Shown one piece after another: positions 43,686 to 51,828 of a stretch of 64,000 bases of DNA. The stretch's first letter is position 1. Each line of letters opens with the position of its first letter. Both the position numbers and the translations under genes were made by a program. Below the pieces are notes generated by a model. That model did no database searches and was not told the origin of the DNA. It saw nothing but the letters and a program-made list of their open reading frames with translations. Source of the DNA: Bacteroidota bacterium. Lineage in GTDB: Bacteria > Bacteroidota > Bacteroidia > Bacteroidales > Cfx3-03. The stretch is from positions 2,423,948 through 2,487,947 of the forward strand of contig JACAUB010000001.1 in the NCBI GenBank assembly GCA_013390605.1. Reading direction: 5' to 3'.

Positions 43686-44125
43686 TTTCGCAAGATTAAA
43701 CCGATCTTACGTTGCAATGCTTTGAGTATCTTCAATACTGTGCCATCTTCAAAGTTACTCACCATAAATCCTTCATCAAACTCATCGGCCCGAACAATCA
43801 AAATCAATAGTTGACAAAGTATAACGACTCTGAGTTTTTCATAATCCTGATCCTCATTGCATAAAATATCATCACCATCCTCCCACTCTACCCAATTCCA
43901 ACCGGGTACCAGATCAAGACTGATGACCACTTCAGCAAATACACTTACAATCTCCGCCGGTTCGAAGTAGGGTAATTTAACGGTTCCATCTTCAAGCATC
44001 TCTCCACCAACCATCTCTCCAAACTGTTCTGTAGCCTCAATCTCAGGGATAAGCTCAAATAAAGGTGCCCATTCCAATTGATTTAGCACTCTAATCTTCT
44101 GATTATTTTCTCCTGATTGCGCCAT
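43682..44125 (-). CDS. hypothetical acidic protein, 147 aa
   Basis: This acidic soluble protein begins MAQSGENNQKIRVLNQLEW. Its middle is rich in aspartate, glutamate and tryptophan (VPGWNWVEWEDGDDI), and the C-terminal half is helical and hydrophobic (RVVILCQLLILIVRADEFDE). It resembles small uncharacterised proteins of possible DUF6508 type, but I am not certain. A TACTTTTG -7 element lies at 44188-44181 on the same strand. Its 3' end overlaps the kinase gene tail to tail by 4 bp. Confidence 0.6.
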   Translation of the reverse strand: MAQSGENNQKIRVLNQLEWAPLFELIPEIEATEQFGEMVGGEMLEDGTVKLPYFEPAEIVSVFAEVVISLDLVPGWNWVEWEDGDDILCNEDQDYEKLRVVILCQLLILIVRADEFDEGFMVSNFEDGTVLKILKALQRKIGLILRN

Positions 44126-44180
44126 AGATATTTTTGTTCTTTTTCCGGATTGAATTTTGCTTCTGAGTAAAATATTGGTT

Positions 44181-44188
44181 CAAAAGTA
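44181..44188 (-). promoter_or_regulatory. -7 element TACTTTTG for the acidic hypothetical gene
   Basis: An exact TAnnTTTG match 55 bp upstream of the ATG at 44125 on the minus strand; no clear -33 element. Confidence 0.35.
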
Positions 44189-44298
44189 CAATATAATCGT
44201 GAGTTTTTGAATTGTAAAAAACAAGTTAATCTAAATTTGGTTTTAATTTAACACTAAATGCAAACCTTTATTCGTAACTTTACAAAAACCGATACGCT

Positions 44299-44700
44299 AT
44301 GAATCCAAGTCAATTAATCACAGAAGAAATCAGCCTATATGATTTTAACACAACTGTTGAAATGCTTGTGATAGAGGCTGATCATAAAGGGTGGAAAGTT
44401 CCAATGGTACACGATCTGCAACACACGCTGGCTAAAGCCGGTAAGACAGTTGCACCTGTAACGGTAATAGAAATATGTAAACCAACCTTCTCCGGAAAAA
44501 TACTAGAATTGAATAACGAGCGAATGATCTCTGTCATGATGCCATGTCGAATTTCTGTTTACGAAAAAGAAGATGGGAAAACATATATCAGTCTGTTAAA
44601 TTCAGGGAACTTAACAGAAGGAATGCCTGAAACCGTAATAAATGTAATGACTTCCGCTGCAAATGAAACATTTGAAATTGTTAAATCAGTAATACTATAA
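44299..44700 (+). CDS. DUF302-domain protein
   Basis: This 133-aa protein has the DUF302 pattern: an N-terminal segment YDFNTTVEMLVIEADHKGWK, VPMVHDLQHTLAKAGKTVAP, then IEICKPTFSGKILELNNERM and ISVMMPCRISVYEKEDGKTY. The family forms small dimeric alpha/beta sandwiches; the conserved cysteine in CKP and the MPC cysteine suggest metal or thiol chemistry, but no biochemical role is settled. It overlaps the methyltransferase region by an untranslated gap of only 1 nt, so they form an operon. Confidence 0.8.
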   Translation: MNPSQLITEEISLYDFNTTVEMLVIEADHKGWKVPMVHDLQHTLAKAGKTVAPVTVIEICKPTFSGKILELNNERMISVMMPCRISVYEKEDGKTYISLLNSGNLTEGMPETVINVMTSAANETFEIVKSVIL

Positions 44701-44701
44701 T

Positions 44702-45316
44702 ATGAGTGAATTTGATCAGAAAGCAACAAACTGGGACAAAGACCAAATCCATATTCAACGTTCGGAAGCTATTGCCAAGGAGTTAATAAAGACGATTCCG
44801 CTTAATGCCACCATGAATGCATTAGAATTTGGAGCAGGTACCGGATTATTGAGTTTCATCCTAAAAGACAAACTTTCCGAAATCATTATGGTGGATAACT
44901 CGAAAGAGATGATTCGGGTTGCGCAAGAAAAGATTGAGAAAGAGAATTGTCATAACATGAAAGCGTTATGCATAGACCTTGAAAAAGAGCCTTTTGAAAA
45001 CCAATTCGATCTGATTTACAACCAAATGGTTTTTCATCATGTTGAGAATATAGAAATCATTGTTAAGAAGTTTCACAACCTGCTAAAGCCTGGTGGCTAT
45101 TTAGCAATTGCTGATTTGTATCCAGAAGATGGTTCTTTTCATGGCAATAACTTTACCGGACATAAGGGTTTTGATGTTGACCAACTGGCAAATCTGATAG
45201 AAAACCAAAACTTTACCAATATTCAGCATAAAGAGTGTTTTGTCATTCACCGTGTTAATGAAAATATGGAGACAACTGCTTACCCCATCTTTTTATTGAC
45301 TGCTATTAGAAAATAG
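44702..45316 (+). CDS. class I SAM-dependent methyltransferase
   Basis: The 204-aa protein has a Rossmann-like SAM-binding fold. Motif I is NALEFGAGTGLLSFILKD and motif II is IIMVDNSKEMIRVAQEKIEK, with the acidic residue that binds the ribose. FDLIYNQMVFHHVENIEII and LLKPGGYLAIADLYPEDG are motifs III-IV. The start FDQKATNWDKDQIHIQRSEA resembles small-molecule methyltransferases of the Methyltransf_11/25 type. It is transcribed directly behind the DUF302 gene. Substrate unknown; a metalloid or small thiol would suit the DUF302 partner, as speculation. Confidence 0.88.
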   Translation: MSEFDQKATNWDKDQIHIQRSEAIAKELIKTIPLNATMNALEFGAGTGLLSFILKDKLSEIIMVDNSKEMIRVAQEKIEKENCHNMKALCIDLEKEPFENQFDLIYNQMVFHHVENIEIIVKKFHNLLKPGGYLAIADLYPEDGSFHGNNFTGHKGFDVDQLANLIENQNFTNIQHKECFVIHRVNENMETTAYPIFLLTAIRK

Positions 45317-45736
45317 TGACTTCGGTATTCAAACTGAAGAACCGGCTAAAACGCCATCCCATCATTTCCACCATTTGGAAGAAATCTCCGTTTTATTTGC
45401 TAATGTCAATAAGCAGATCTCTGCCAAGAGGCAGGATAATGGAACGTTATCTGATCACCCCATTCCGAAATGATAAATACTGCTTCATAACTTTTCTTTT
45501 GACGATTACATTCAGATTAAAAAAACGAACCTTTTCTCAATATCCCGGACTGATCAGAAAAGAAAGGGTTTTAATGAATGTGGCCCCCCATCTTAGGTAT
45601 GACCACTGACAATTACAAAATTTCATTTTAGACACTATAACTTTTCCAATATATCAGGAATAAGTCAATAGTTTTTACAATCTTTGCATTACAATTATTC
45701 TCTTAATCGAACAACACAATCTCTATTTATTCTTCT
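45317..45736. other. intergenic region containing repeat copy D
   Basis: No gene is accepted here. A GTG-started 97-codon frame (45316-45609) is basic and hydrophobic with no family resemblance and overlaps the repeat element at 45361-45474, so it is probably accidental. A near match to the -7 element (AATCTTTG, around 45679-45688) lies before the MutS-like gene. Confidence 0.5.
45361..45474. repeat. dispersed hairpin element, copy D (degenerate)
   Basis: The left end ATCATTTCCACCATTTGGAA followed by GAAATCTCC (45361-45389) matches the shared module, and CCGAAATGAT (45465-45474) is its inverted counterpart. An inner GCAGATCTCTGCC/GGCAGG also has dyad character. It follows the methyltransferase stop by 45 bp. 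Confidence 0.6.
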
Positions 45737-47518
45737 ATGGATCACCACAAAATCGACTTCTACAAACAACGAATAGATACTTTTACCGCCTCCAGGAATA
45801 CCCTGAACAGACAGATTCAATTATTGAGCTGGTCACGACTCTTTGTTTTTATCGTAGGTTGTTTTTCATTTTATAAATTTCTAACCACCTATCAGAATCT
45901 CAATCTGTTCATTACCTTAGGTGCGCTTCTTGTATTTCTGCTTTTACTATTTGTAAACTACAAACTCGCCAGTCAACGTGATACCATCCTTAACCTGATT
46001 AAAATTAATGAGAATGAAATAGCGATTCTGGAACAGAAAGCCTCTTTTTTTGATGCAGGAACAGACTATCTGGATGACGATAATTATTTGGCCGATCTTG
46101 ACATCTTTGGAAACCGCTCTCTTTTTCATCGACTAAACAGAACCACTACAAAAATAGGGAGAGAACGATTAGCCTCTCTACTTATTCATCCCCTAAATGA
46201 TATTGAAGAAATTAAGCAACAACAAGCAGCAATAGCAGAACTTGCAGAAAAGACTTCGTTACGCCATCTTTTTACAGCCATTGGATTAAAAACAGAAAGC
46301 CAAAAACCCGATTATAGGGCTATTATGCAATGGCTTCAATCACCCGATTACTTTACAACTTCCCGATTAATCACTTTCTTAAGATATCTTGTTCCTTCTT
46401 TGATTCTGGGTGCTATTATAAATGGAATCATTACCGGTAACTATACCTTTATCAACTATGCTATTGTTATAAACTTTATTATAGCCGGATCCTTTGTTAA
46501 ACCGATTAATGCAATTCATAAGAACCTTTCAAAGAACCTAAAACACTTTTCCGAATTTTCTGAAATGCTACTTCAACTTGAAAACGAGAAGTTTGCTTCA
46601 CCAAAGATGAGACAGATTAATGAGGTAGCCCGTGCTGCACGAAAAGAATTTAAAAGTTTAGCCCATTTAGGAAACAGCTTCGACCAACGAAACAATCTAC
46701 TTGTATATATATTACTGAATACAACGATCCTTATAGATGTTCGTTTAGCCTATAAATTTGAGAGATGGAAACAGATAAACAGTAAAAATCTTCCTATTTG
46801 GCTTGACACAATTGCAGAAATAGAGATGCTTTCATCTTTAGCCACTTTTCGCTTTAATTACCCTTCAACCATATTTCCAAAGGTAATATCCGGTAAACCA
46901 TTTATAAAGGCTGTTGCATTAGCGCATCCTTTAATTCCATCCAACGAATGTGTGGATAACGATCTTACCATTGGAGAGCAGCAAAGGTTATTTATCGTAA
47001 CCGGATCTAATATGTCAGGAAAAAGTACATTTTTAAGGACCATTGGTGTTAATGTACTTCTGGCACGGTGTGGAGCGCCTGTATTTGCTAAAGAATTTAG
47101 TTGTAGTATTTTGAATATCCATACTTCTTTACGTCAAACAGACTCTCTGCTCGATCATGTTTCATTGTTTTTTTCTGAATTAAGAAAACTTAAATTAATT
47201 CTGGAGAGACTTGAAGAAGATCCGAATGCCTTGGTTTTATTGGACGAAGTATTACGAGGAACTAACTCTGATGATAAATTACATGGTAGTCGCCAACTGG
47301 TAAAAAAGTTTGTAGAGACCGGCTGTCTCACAATTCTGGCTACGCATGACATTGCCCTTTCAGAGATGAGCCAACTTTACGCAGAGACTATCAGCAATTA
47401 TTGTTTCGAAAGTTCGTTGGATAATAACGAACTTACCTTTGACTATAAACTAAAAGAGGGTGTATCAAAAAACAGAAATGCCACCTTCCTGATGAAGAAA
47501 ATGGGTATTATTGAGTAA
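45737..47518 (+). CDS. membrane-anchored MutS-like ATPase
   Basis: The 593-aa protein lacks the MutS mismatch-binding and connector domains. The N-terminus has two hydrophobic helices (about residues 29-48 and 54-74), and a second hydrophobic pair lies near 210-255, so it looks membrane-bound. A MutS lever-like helical region follows (about 90-400). The C-terminal ATPase domain has VTGSNMSGKSTFLRTIGVNV (Walker A near 425), the ALVLLDEVLRGTNSDD Walker B region, and TILATHDIALSEM. The family is widespread in Bacteroidota and usually labelled a MutS-related protein. Its role is unknown; membrane attachment argues against ordinary mismatch repair. ATG start is unambiguous. Confidence 0.87.
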   Translation: MDHHKIDFYKQRIDTFTASRNTLNRQIQLLSWSRLFVFIVGCFSFYKFLTTYQNLNLFITLGALLVFLLLLFVNYKLASQRDTILNLIKINENEIAILEQKASFFDAGTDYLDDDNYLADLDIFGNRSLFHRLNRTTTKIGRERLASLLIHPLNDIEEIKQQQAAIAELAEKTSLRHLFTAIGLKTESQKPDYRAIMQWLQSPDYFTTSRLITFLRYLVPSLILGAIINGIITGNYTFINYAIVINFIIAGSFVKPINAIHKNLSKNLKHFSEFSEMLLQLENEKFASPKMRQINEVARAARKEFKSLAHLGNSFDQRNNLLVYILLNTTILIDVRLAYKFERWKQINSKNLPIWLDTIAEIEMLSSLATFRFNYPSTIFPKVISGKPFIKAVALAHPLIPSNECVDNDLTIGEQQRLFIVTGSNMSGKSTFLRTIGVNVLLARCGAPVFAKEFSCSILNIHTSLRQTDSLLDHVSLFFSELRKLKLILERLEEDPNALVLLDEVLRGTNSDDKLHGSRQLVKKFVETGCLTILATHDIALSEMSQLYAETISNYCFESSLDNNELTFDYKLKEGVSKNRNATFLMKKMGIIE

Positions 47519-47567
47519 CCTGAATGTAAAAAAATAATATAATATAAACATCTTAATTATCAGTCAT

Positions 47568-48959
47568 ATGTTTCAAAAGACAACCTATCAACAACGTAGG
47601 AATCGTTTAAAAAGCCAGGTTAGATCGGGAATCATTCTTTTATTAGGAAACGATGAAAGTCCCATGAATTATCCGGATAACACATATCATTTCAGACAAG
47701 ATAGTTCATTTATCTATTTCTTCGGAATAGATTTTCCAGGTTTAATAGGTATTATTGATATTGATAACGGAACAGAAACGATTTACGGGAATGACTATAC
47801 AATAGATGATATCGTATGGATGGGATCACAACCTACCATCAGGGAGCGTGCTATGCTTTCTGGTGTCGAAAATACCGGCACTATTGCTCAGGCTGAAGCT
47901 TCGATAAAAAAAGCCCAGGCACAAAACAGAACAATTCATTTTCTTCCACCTTATCACGGAGAACACAAACTATTACTACTAGATTGGTGTGCTGTTAATC
48001 CCAAAGAAGCGCATCAGAAAGCATCATTGGTGCTGATAAAAGCTATTGTTGAACAACGAAACAAAAAGACTGCAGAAGAGCTTGCAGAAATTGATAAGGC
48101 TACCATCTTAACAGCCGATATGCACTTAATGGGAATGCGCACTGCACGTCCGGGGATGACTGAAGCAGAGGTTATGGCAGCAGTAAACCAGGTAGCATTA
48201 TCAGCAGGAGGCAACCTTTCCTTTCCAATTATTGCAACCATAAACGGACAAACACTCCATAACCATTATTATGGAAACAAACTTAATGAAGGGAGGATGT
48301 TTCTATTGGATGCAGGAGCTGAGATTGCATCATATTATGCAGGAGATTTATCAAGTACATTTCCGGTAGGACCTAAATTTACTCCAGTTCAAAGAGAAAT
48401 CTACACACTATCTCTTCTCGCTCACGAACATGCCGTTTCACGACTAAAGCCGGGTGTTAACTTTAAAGACATCCACCTTTCTGCATGTAAGGTGATTGCA
48501 GAAGGAATGAAAGAGTTGGGATTTATGAAAGGAAACAGTGACGATGCTGTACAGCAAGGAGCGCATGCTATGTTCTTCCCTTGTGGTTTAGGACATATGA
48601 TGGGGCTTGACATCCATGATATGGAAGGATTAGGAGAAGTTTATGTGGGTTACGACGGACAACCTAAGAGCACCCTCTTCGGTTTAAAATCATTACGATT
48701 AGCCCGCATACTGGAACCAGGCTTCGTCTTTACAATAGAACCCGGTATCTACTTTATCCCCGAACTCATTGATAAGTGGCGTGGTGAAAAGAAATTCACT
48801 GAATTCTTGAACTATGATAAGATTGAGACCTACAAAGACTTTGGTGGATGTAGAAACGAAGAGAATTATTTAATAACAGAAACAGGAGCTAAACTATTGG
48901 GGAAACCATTACCCAAGACTGCCGATGCTGTTGAAATGGAACGCCAACAAGCTTTCTAA
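47568..48959 (+). CDS. pepP: Xaa-Pro aminopeptidase (M24B)
   Basis: This 463-aa metallopeptidase removes N-terminal residues preceding proline. The N-terminal AMP_N domain spans about residues 1-150 (QDSSFIYFFGIDFPG). The pita-bread catalytic domain carries the five metal ligands: two aspartates in FLLDAGAEIASYYAGDLSST, the histidine in GLGHMMGLDIHDMEG, the first glutamate in FVFTIEPGIYF and the second in GGCRNEENYLIT. It has no signal peptide, so it acts in the cytoplasm on peptides from protein turnover. It ends before a strong terminator and starts 49 nt after the MutS-like gene. Confidence 0.93.
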   Translation: MFQKTTYQQRRNRLKSQVRSGIILLLGNDESPMNYPDNTYHFRQDSSFIYFFGIDFPGLIGIIDIDNGTETIYGNDYTIDDIVWMGSQPTIRERAMLSGVENTGTIAQAEASIKKAQAQNRTIHFLPPYHGEHKLLLLDWCAVNPKEAHQKASLVLIKAIVEQRNKKTAEELAEIDKATILTADMHLMGMRTARPGMTEAEVMAAVNQVALSAGGNLSFPIIATINGQTLHNHYYGNKLNEGRMFLLDAGAEIASYYAGDLSSTFPVGPKFTPVQREIYTLSLLAHEHAVSRLKPGVNFKDIHLSACKVIAEGMKELGFMKGNSDDAVQQGAHAMFFPCGLGHMMGLDIHDMEGLGEVYVGYDGQPKSTLFGLKSLRLARILEPGFVFTIEPGIYFIPELIDKWRGEKKFTEFLNYDKIETYKDFGGCRNEENYLITETGAKLLGKPLPKTADAVEMERQQAF

Positions 48960-48987
48960 GAATATCTAAACATTATTGACAATCAAT

Positions 48988-49024
48988 AAATAACCCGATT
49001 TTAGATAGTAAAATCGGGTTATTT
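48988..49024. terminator. rho-independent terminator after pepP
   Basis: AAATAACCCGATTTTA (48988-49003) and TAAAATCGGGTTATTT (49009-49024) form a 16-bp perfect stem with a 5-nt loop. It begins 28 nt after the pepP stop. Confidence 0.9.
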
Positions 49025-49159
49025 ATTATCTTATATGGCATGTTTCTTGTTTCAAATACGATAAAGTTTTAAGAAATAATCAATAGATACTAATGGCGCT
49101 GTTTCTTCGAACTTTCATATTGTTCATACTGATAAAAGTAAAAAAAGAACACCACCGAT

Positions 49160-51628
49160 ATGATGAAGAATTTCCTTGTCTCAGCACTATTTTTTTTAGT
49201 CAGCATCAGCTCTTTTGCTCAAAGAACCATTATTGACCCGGTTCTGGAGCATAAACTTTTCAGACCATACGAAAACTACTTCGATAAAGATCGAGAATGG
49301 ATTTATACCCATCTTAATAAATCATCATATATCCAGGGTGATGATATCTGGTTTACTTCTTATGTTTTAAATCCCGCCAATAAGAATCTCAATTTTGTTA
49401 CTTCAAAACTTTATGTTGAGCTATGGTCACCCGACAGAAAACTGGTTAGTCGAAAAATTCTATCCGTAAATACCGGAACTACTAACAACTATATCCATCT
49501 TGCTGATTCTCTCATACCGGGAACGTATGTTTTTAGAATCTATAGTAACTGGATGCGAAACTTCTATCAGGAGAATGATTTTAATACCTTTATAACCATA
49601 CTGGGTCATAATAAAGTTCTCGATAACGGACTCGTCGTAAACCGTAATAATCTATCGATAGAGATACCTACTCAAAAAAATAACAATAAGGGGCTGCTTA
49701 CAAAACCCGATTATGACATTCAGTTTCTACCTGAAAGTGGTCATTTTCTGGAAGGAATAGATAATCTGTTTGGGGTTAAAGCAACCGATTCTACTGGAAA
49801 AGGAATAATGGTAAGAGGGGAAGTAAAAGATAACGAGAATCAGGAAATCATATCTTTTACAACAAATAAATTAGGTACGGGGAATTTCATTATTCCAAAG
49901 GCGATTAATCAACCGTACAAAGTAAAAATAATTTTCCCTGATAGCACTACCCGCAATTTCGAACTTCCGAAAGCCGAATCCAAAGGAATAATCATCCGTG
50001 TAAACCCCTACCTATCTGATGTTGTATGGTTTAAAGCAGAGACGAATGAGGCAACGTTACAACAAAATAAATCTTTTTATATTATGCTCCATGCCAATGG
50101 AGCTATATTTAGCAACTACTGTATTAACTTTTCAGATAAAACAGCTATTGAATTCAGTATAAACAAAAAAGATTTAGGAAGTGGTATCGTATATGCAACC
50201 ATTTTTAATAAAAATTTAATCCCGGTATCCGAACGTATTTTTTATAATCCAGATACAACACATAGGGGGAAATTAATATTCAATGCCGAATCATTAACGA
50301 ACGATTCCGTTAAATTAAAAGTCGTTGTTACCGACTCACTCCATAAATCAGAGTTTAGTAAATTGAGCATCTCAATTCTACCTGATGAAACTATTTTGAA
50401 TCATTTTAACAATAGCCTCTATGCCGAATCTATCTTTCGGCCTGCACTTAAAGGAAATATCGAAAACCCAAACTACTATTTCGAACGAAACGATTTCGAG
50501 CATATCATTGCTATTGATAACTTACTTTTAACGCAGGGTTGGAGAAAATATGAATGGCCAACTATATTAAAGGATACCATTCATAAATTCGACTACCCTA
50601 TTGAAGATGAATTTACAATTGAAGGAAGTGTTAAAAACTGGATGAAAAACAGACCCGAATTTAAAAGTAGAATCTCACTTTTCTCACCGCAAAACAATCT
50701 TTTTTTATTCCTACCGGTAGATACGCTTGGAACCTTCAAAATCAAACAAGTTTATCTTATCGATTCAACATGGGTTATTGCTTCAGCGGCAAGTAATAAA
50801 GGAAAAAACTGGAATAGGGTGTTACAAATGTCCATTCCAGAATCCTTTCTCGGCATTCCAGAACAAGTACCATCATACACAAGTACAGATAAAACGGTTG
50901 AGCGAATATATGATGCGCCCAAACTCACTAAAGGAGTAATCAGATTAAAGGAGGTTGTTATCAACGCAACGAAAAAGAAGCCCTTCGAAAATAATATATA
51001 TATAGGAATGAATAGTCATACACTAGAAATAACGAAAGACAATTACAATCAATTTCCAAACCTGCAAATACTACTACAATCCCAATTTAATGTTATAGTC
51101 GAACGAATCAATAGTGGTGGATATCATTTCAATATGGGAAGAGGAGTTAAGTCTCTAAGATCTCAAGGTGAGCCTCTCCTGATGATTGATGGGATGAAGA
51201 TTTCTGATCCTAGCGTAATTGTAGATTTCCCAATCGATCAAATTGAAGCTGTAGCAGTTGAAAAGGATGGTTTTGGAGGAGGTATGATGGCTGGAAATGG
51301 GACAATTGCCATTAAAACACGCACTACTTCACTATTTAATACGAATATTGATGCTACGAACTTAAGCCGAATCATTATAAAAGGATACGCTCCGCCAACA
51401 AAATATTTTGAGCCAAAGTATATCATTCAACCGGGAACAACAGATTACAATAAATATGCGGCTATCTTTTGGAATCCTAATCTGTTAATAGACTCAACAA
51501 GAAACGCTTCTTTTAATTTCGTAGTACCTAAAGAGATAAAATCTGTCACCATTCGTGCTGAAGGTATCTCAACTAAAGGACTGATATTTCTGCATGAACA
51601 AAAAATAAATCTCCCGGGAAGATATTAA
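49160..51628 (+). CDS. exported MG2 / TonB-plug domain protein
   Basis: This 822-aa exported protein has a Sec signal (about residues 1-21, ending SSFAQ). An N-terminal macroglobulin-like beta domain follows (DREWIYTHLNKSSYIQGDDI, the MG2 opening), then several beta-sandwich domains. In the last third a TonB-receptor plug domain (NQFPNLQILLQSQFNVIVER, then GEPLLMIDGMKISDPSVIVD and IEAVAVEKDGFGGGMMAGNG) ends with AIKTRTT. No outer-membrane beta-barrel follows, so it is not a transporter; it is probably a peripheral protein of the cell envelope. Similar proteins with MG2 plus plug occur in Bacteroidota. ATG at 49160 or 49163. It is monocistronic, ending at repeat copy C. Confidence 0.8.
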   Translation: MMKNFLVSALFFLVSISSFAQRTIIDPVLEHKLFRPYENYFDKDREWIYTHLNKSSYIQGDDIWFTSYVLNPANKNLNFVTSKLYVELWSPDRKLVSRKILSVNTGTTNNYIHLADSLIPGTYVFRIYSNWMRNFYQENDFNTFITILGHNKVLDNGLVVNRNNLSIEIPTQKNNNKGLLTKPDYDIQFLPESGHFLEGIDNLFGVKATDSTGKGIMVRGEVKDNENQEIISFTTNKLGTGNFIIPKAINQPYKVKIIFPDSTTRNFELPKAESKGIIIRVNPYLSDVVWFKAETNEATLQQNKSFYIMLHANGAIFSNYCINFSDKTAIEFSINKKDLGSGIVYATIFNKNLIPVSERIFYNPDTTHRGKLIFNAESLTNDSVKLKVVVTDSLHKSEFSKLSISILPDETILNHFNNSLYAESIFRPALKGNIENPNYYFERNDFEHIIAIDNLLLTQGWRKYEWPTILKDTIHKFDYPIEDEFTIEGSVKNWMKNRPEFKSRISLFSPQNNLFLFLPVDTLGTFKIKQVYLIDSTWVIASAASNKGKNWNRVLQMSIPESFLGIPEQVPSYTSTDKTVERIYDAPKLTKGVIRLKEVVINATKKKPFENNIYIGMNSHTLEITKDNYNQFPNLQILLQSQFNVIVERINSGGYHFNMGRGVKSLRSQGEPLLMIDGMKISDPSVIVDFPIDQIEAVAVEKDGFGGGMMAGNGTIAIKTRTTSLFNTNIDATNLSRIIIKGYAPPTKYFEPKYIIQPGTTDYNKYAAIFWNPNLLIDSTRNASFNFVVPKEIKSVTIRAEGISTKGLIFLHEQKINLPGRY

Positions 51629-51645
51629 GGAAAAAGAATAGATCC

Positions 51646-51720
51646 GTCACATCGACCACTTGGGAGAAATATTTTTCAAATTATTTATCTCTAACAGATT
51701 TCTCCCAAATGGTCAATATA
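51646..51720. repeat. dispersed hairpin element, copy C
   Basis: GACCACTTGGGAGAAAT (51654-51670) and ATTTCTCCCAAATGGTC (51698-51714) pair in 16 of 17 positions around a 27-nt centre. The left end GTCACATCGACC matches the shared module. It lies between two convergent genes, where it can act as a shared transcript end. Confidence 0.8.
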
Positions 51721-51828
51721 ACAGGATCTTTTAGTCAACGTTACAGAAGATATACACTTCGCCTACTGTTTCCGCATAGTCGTAAAAGATGCTTGTATCG
51801 TTTAACGTTGCTATGTATGCCAGTAAAT

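Noticed and set aside
45316..45609. 97-codon GTG-started frame after the methyltransferase
   Set aside because: It overlaps dispersed hairpin element copy D, is unusually basic and hydrophobic, and matches no family.
45737..47518. Canonical mismatch-repair mutS
   Set aside because: The mismatch-binding and connector domains are absent and the N-terminus is hydrophobic, so the gene is annotated as a membrane-anchored MutS-like ATPase instead.
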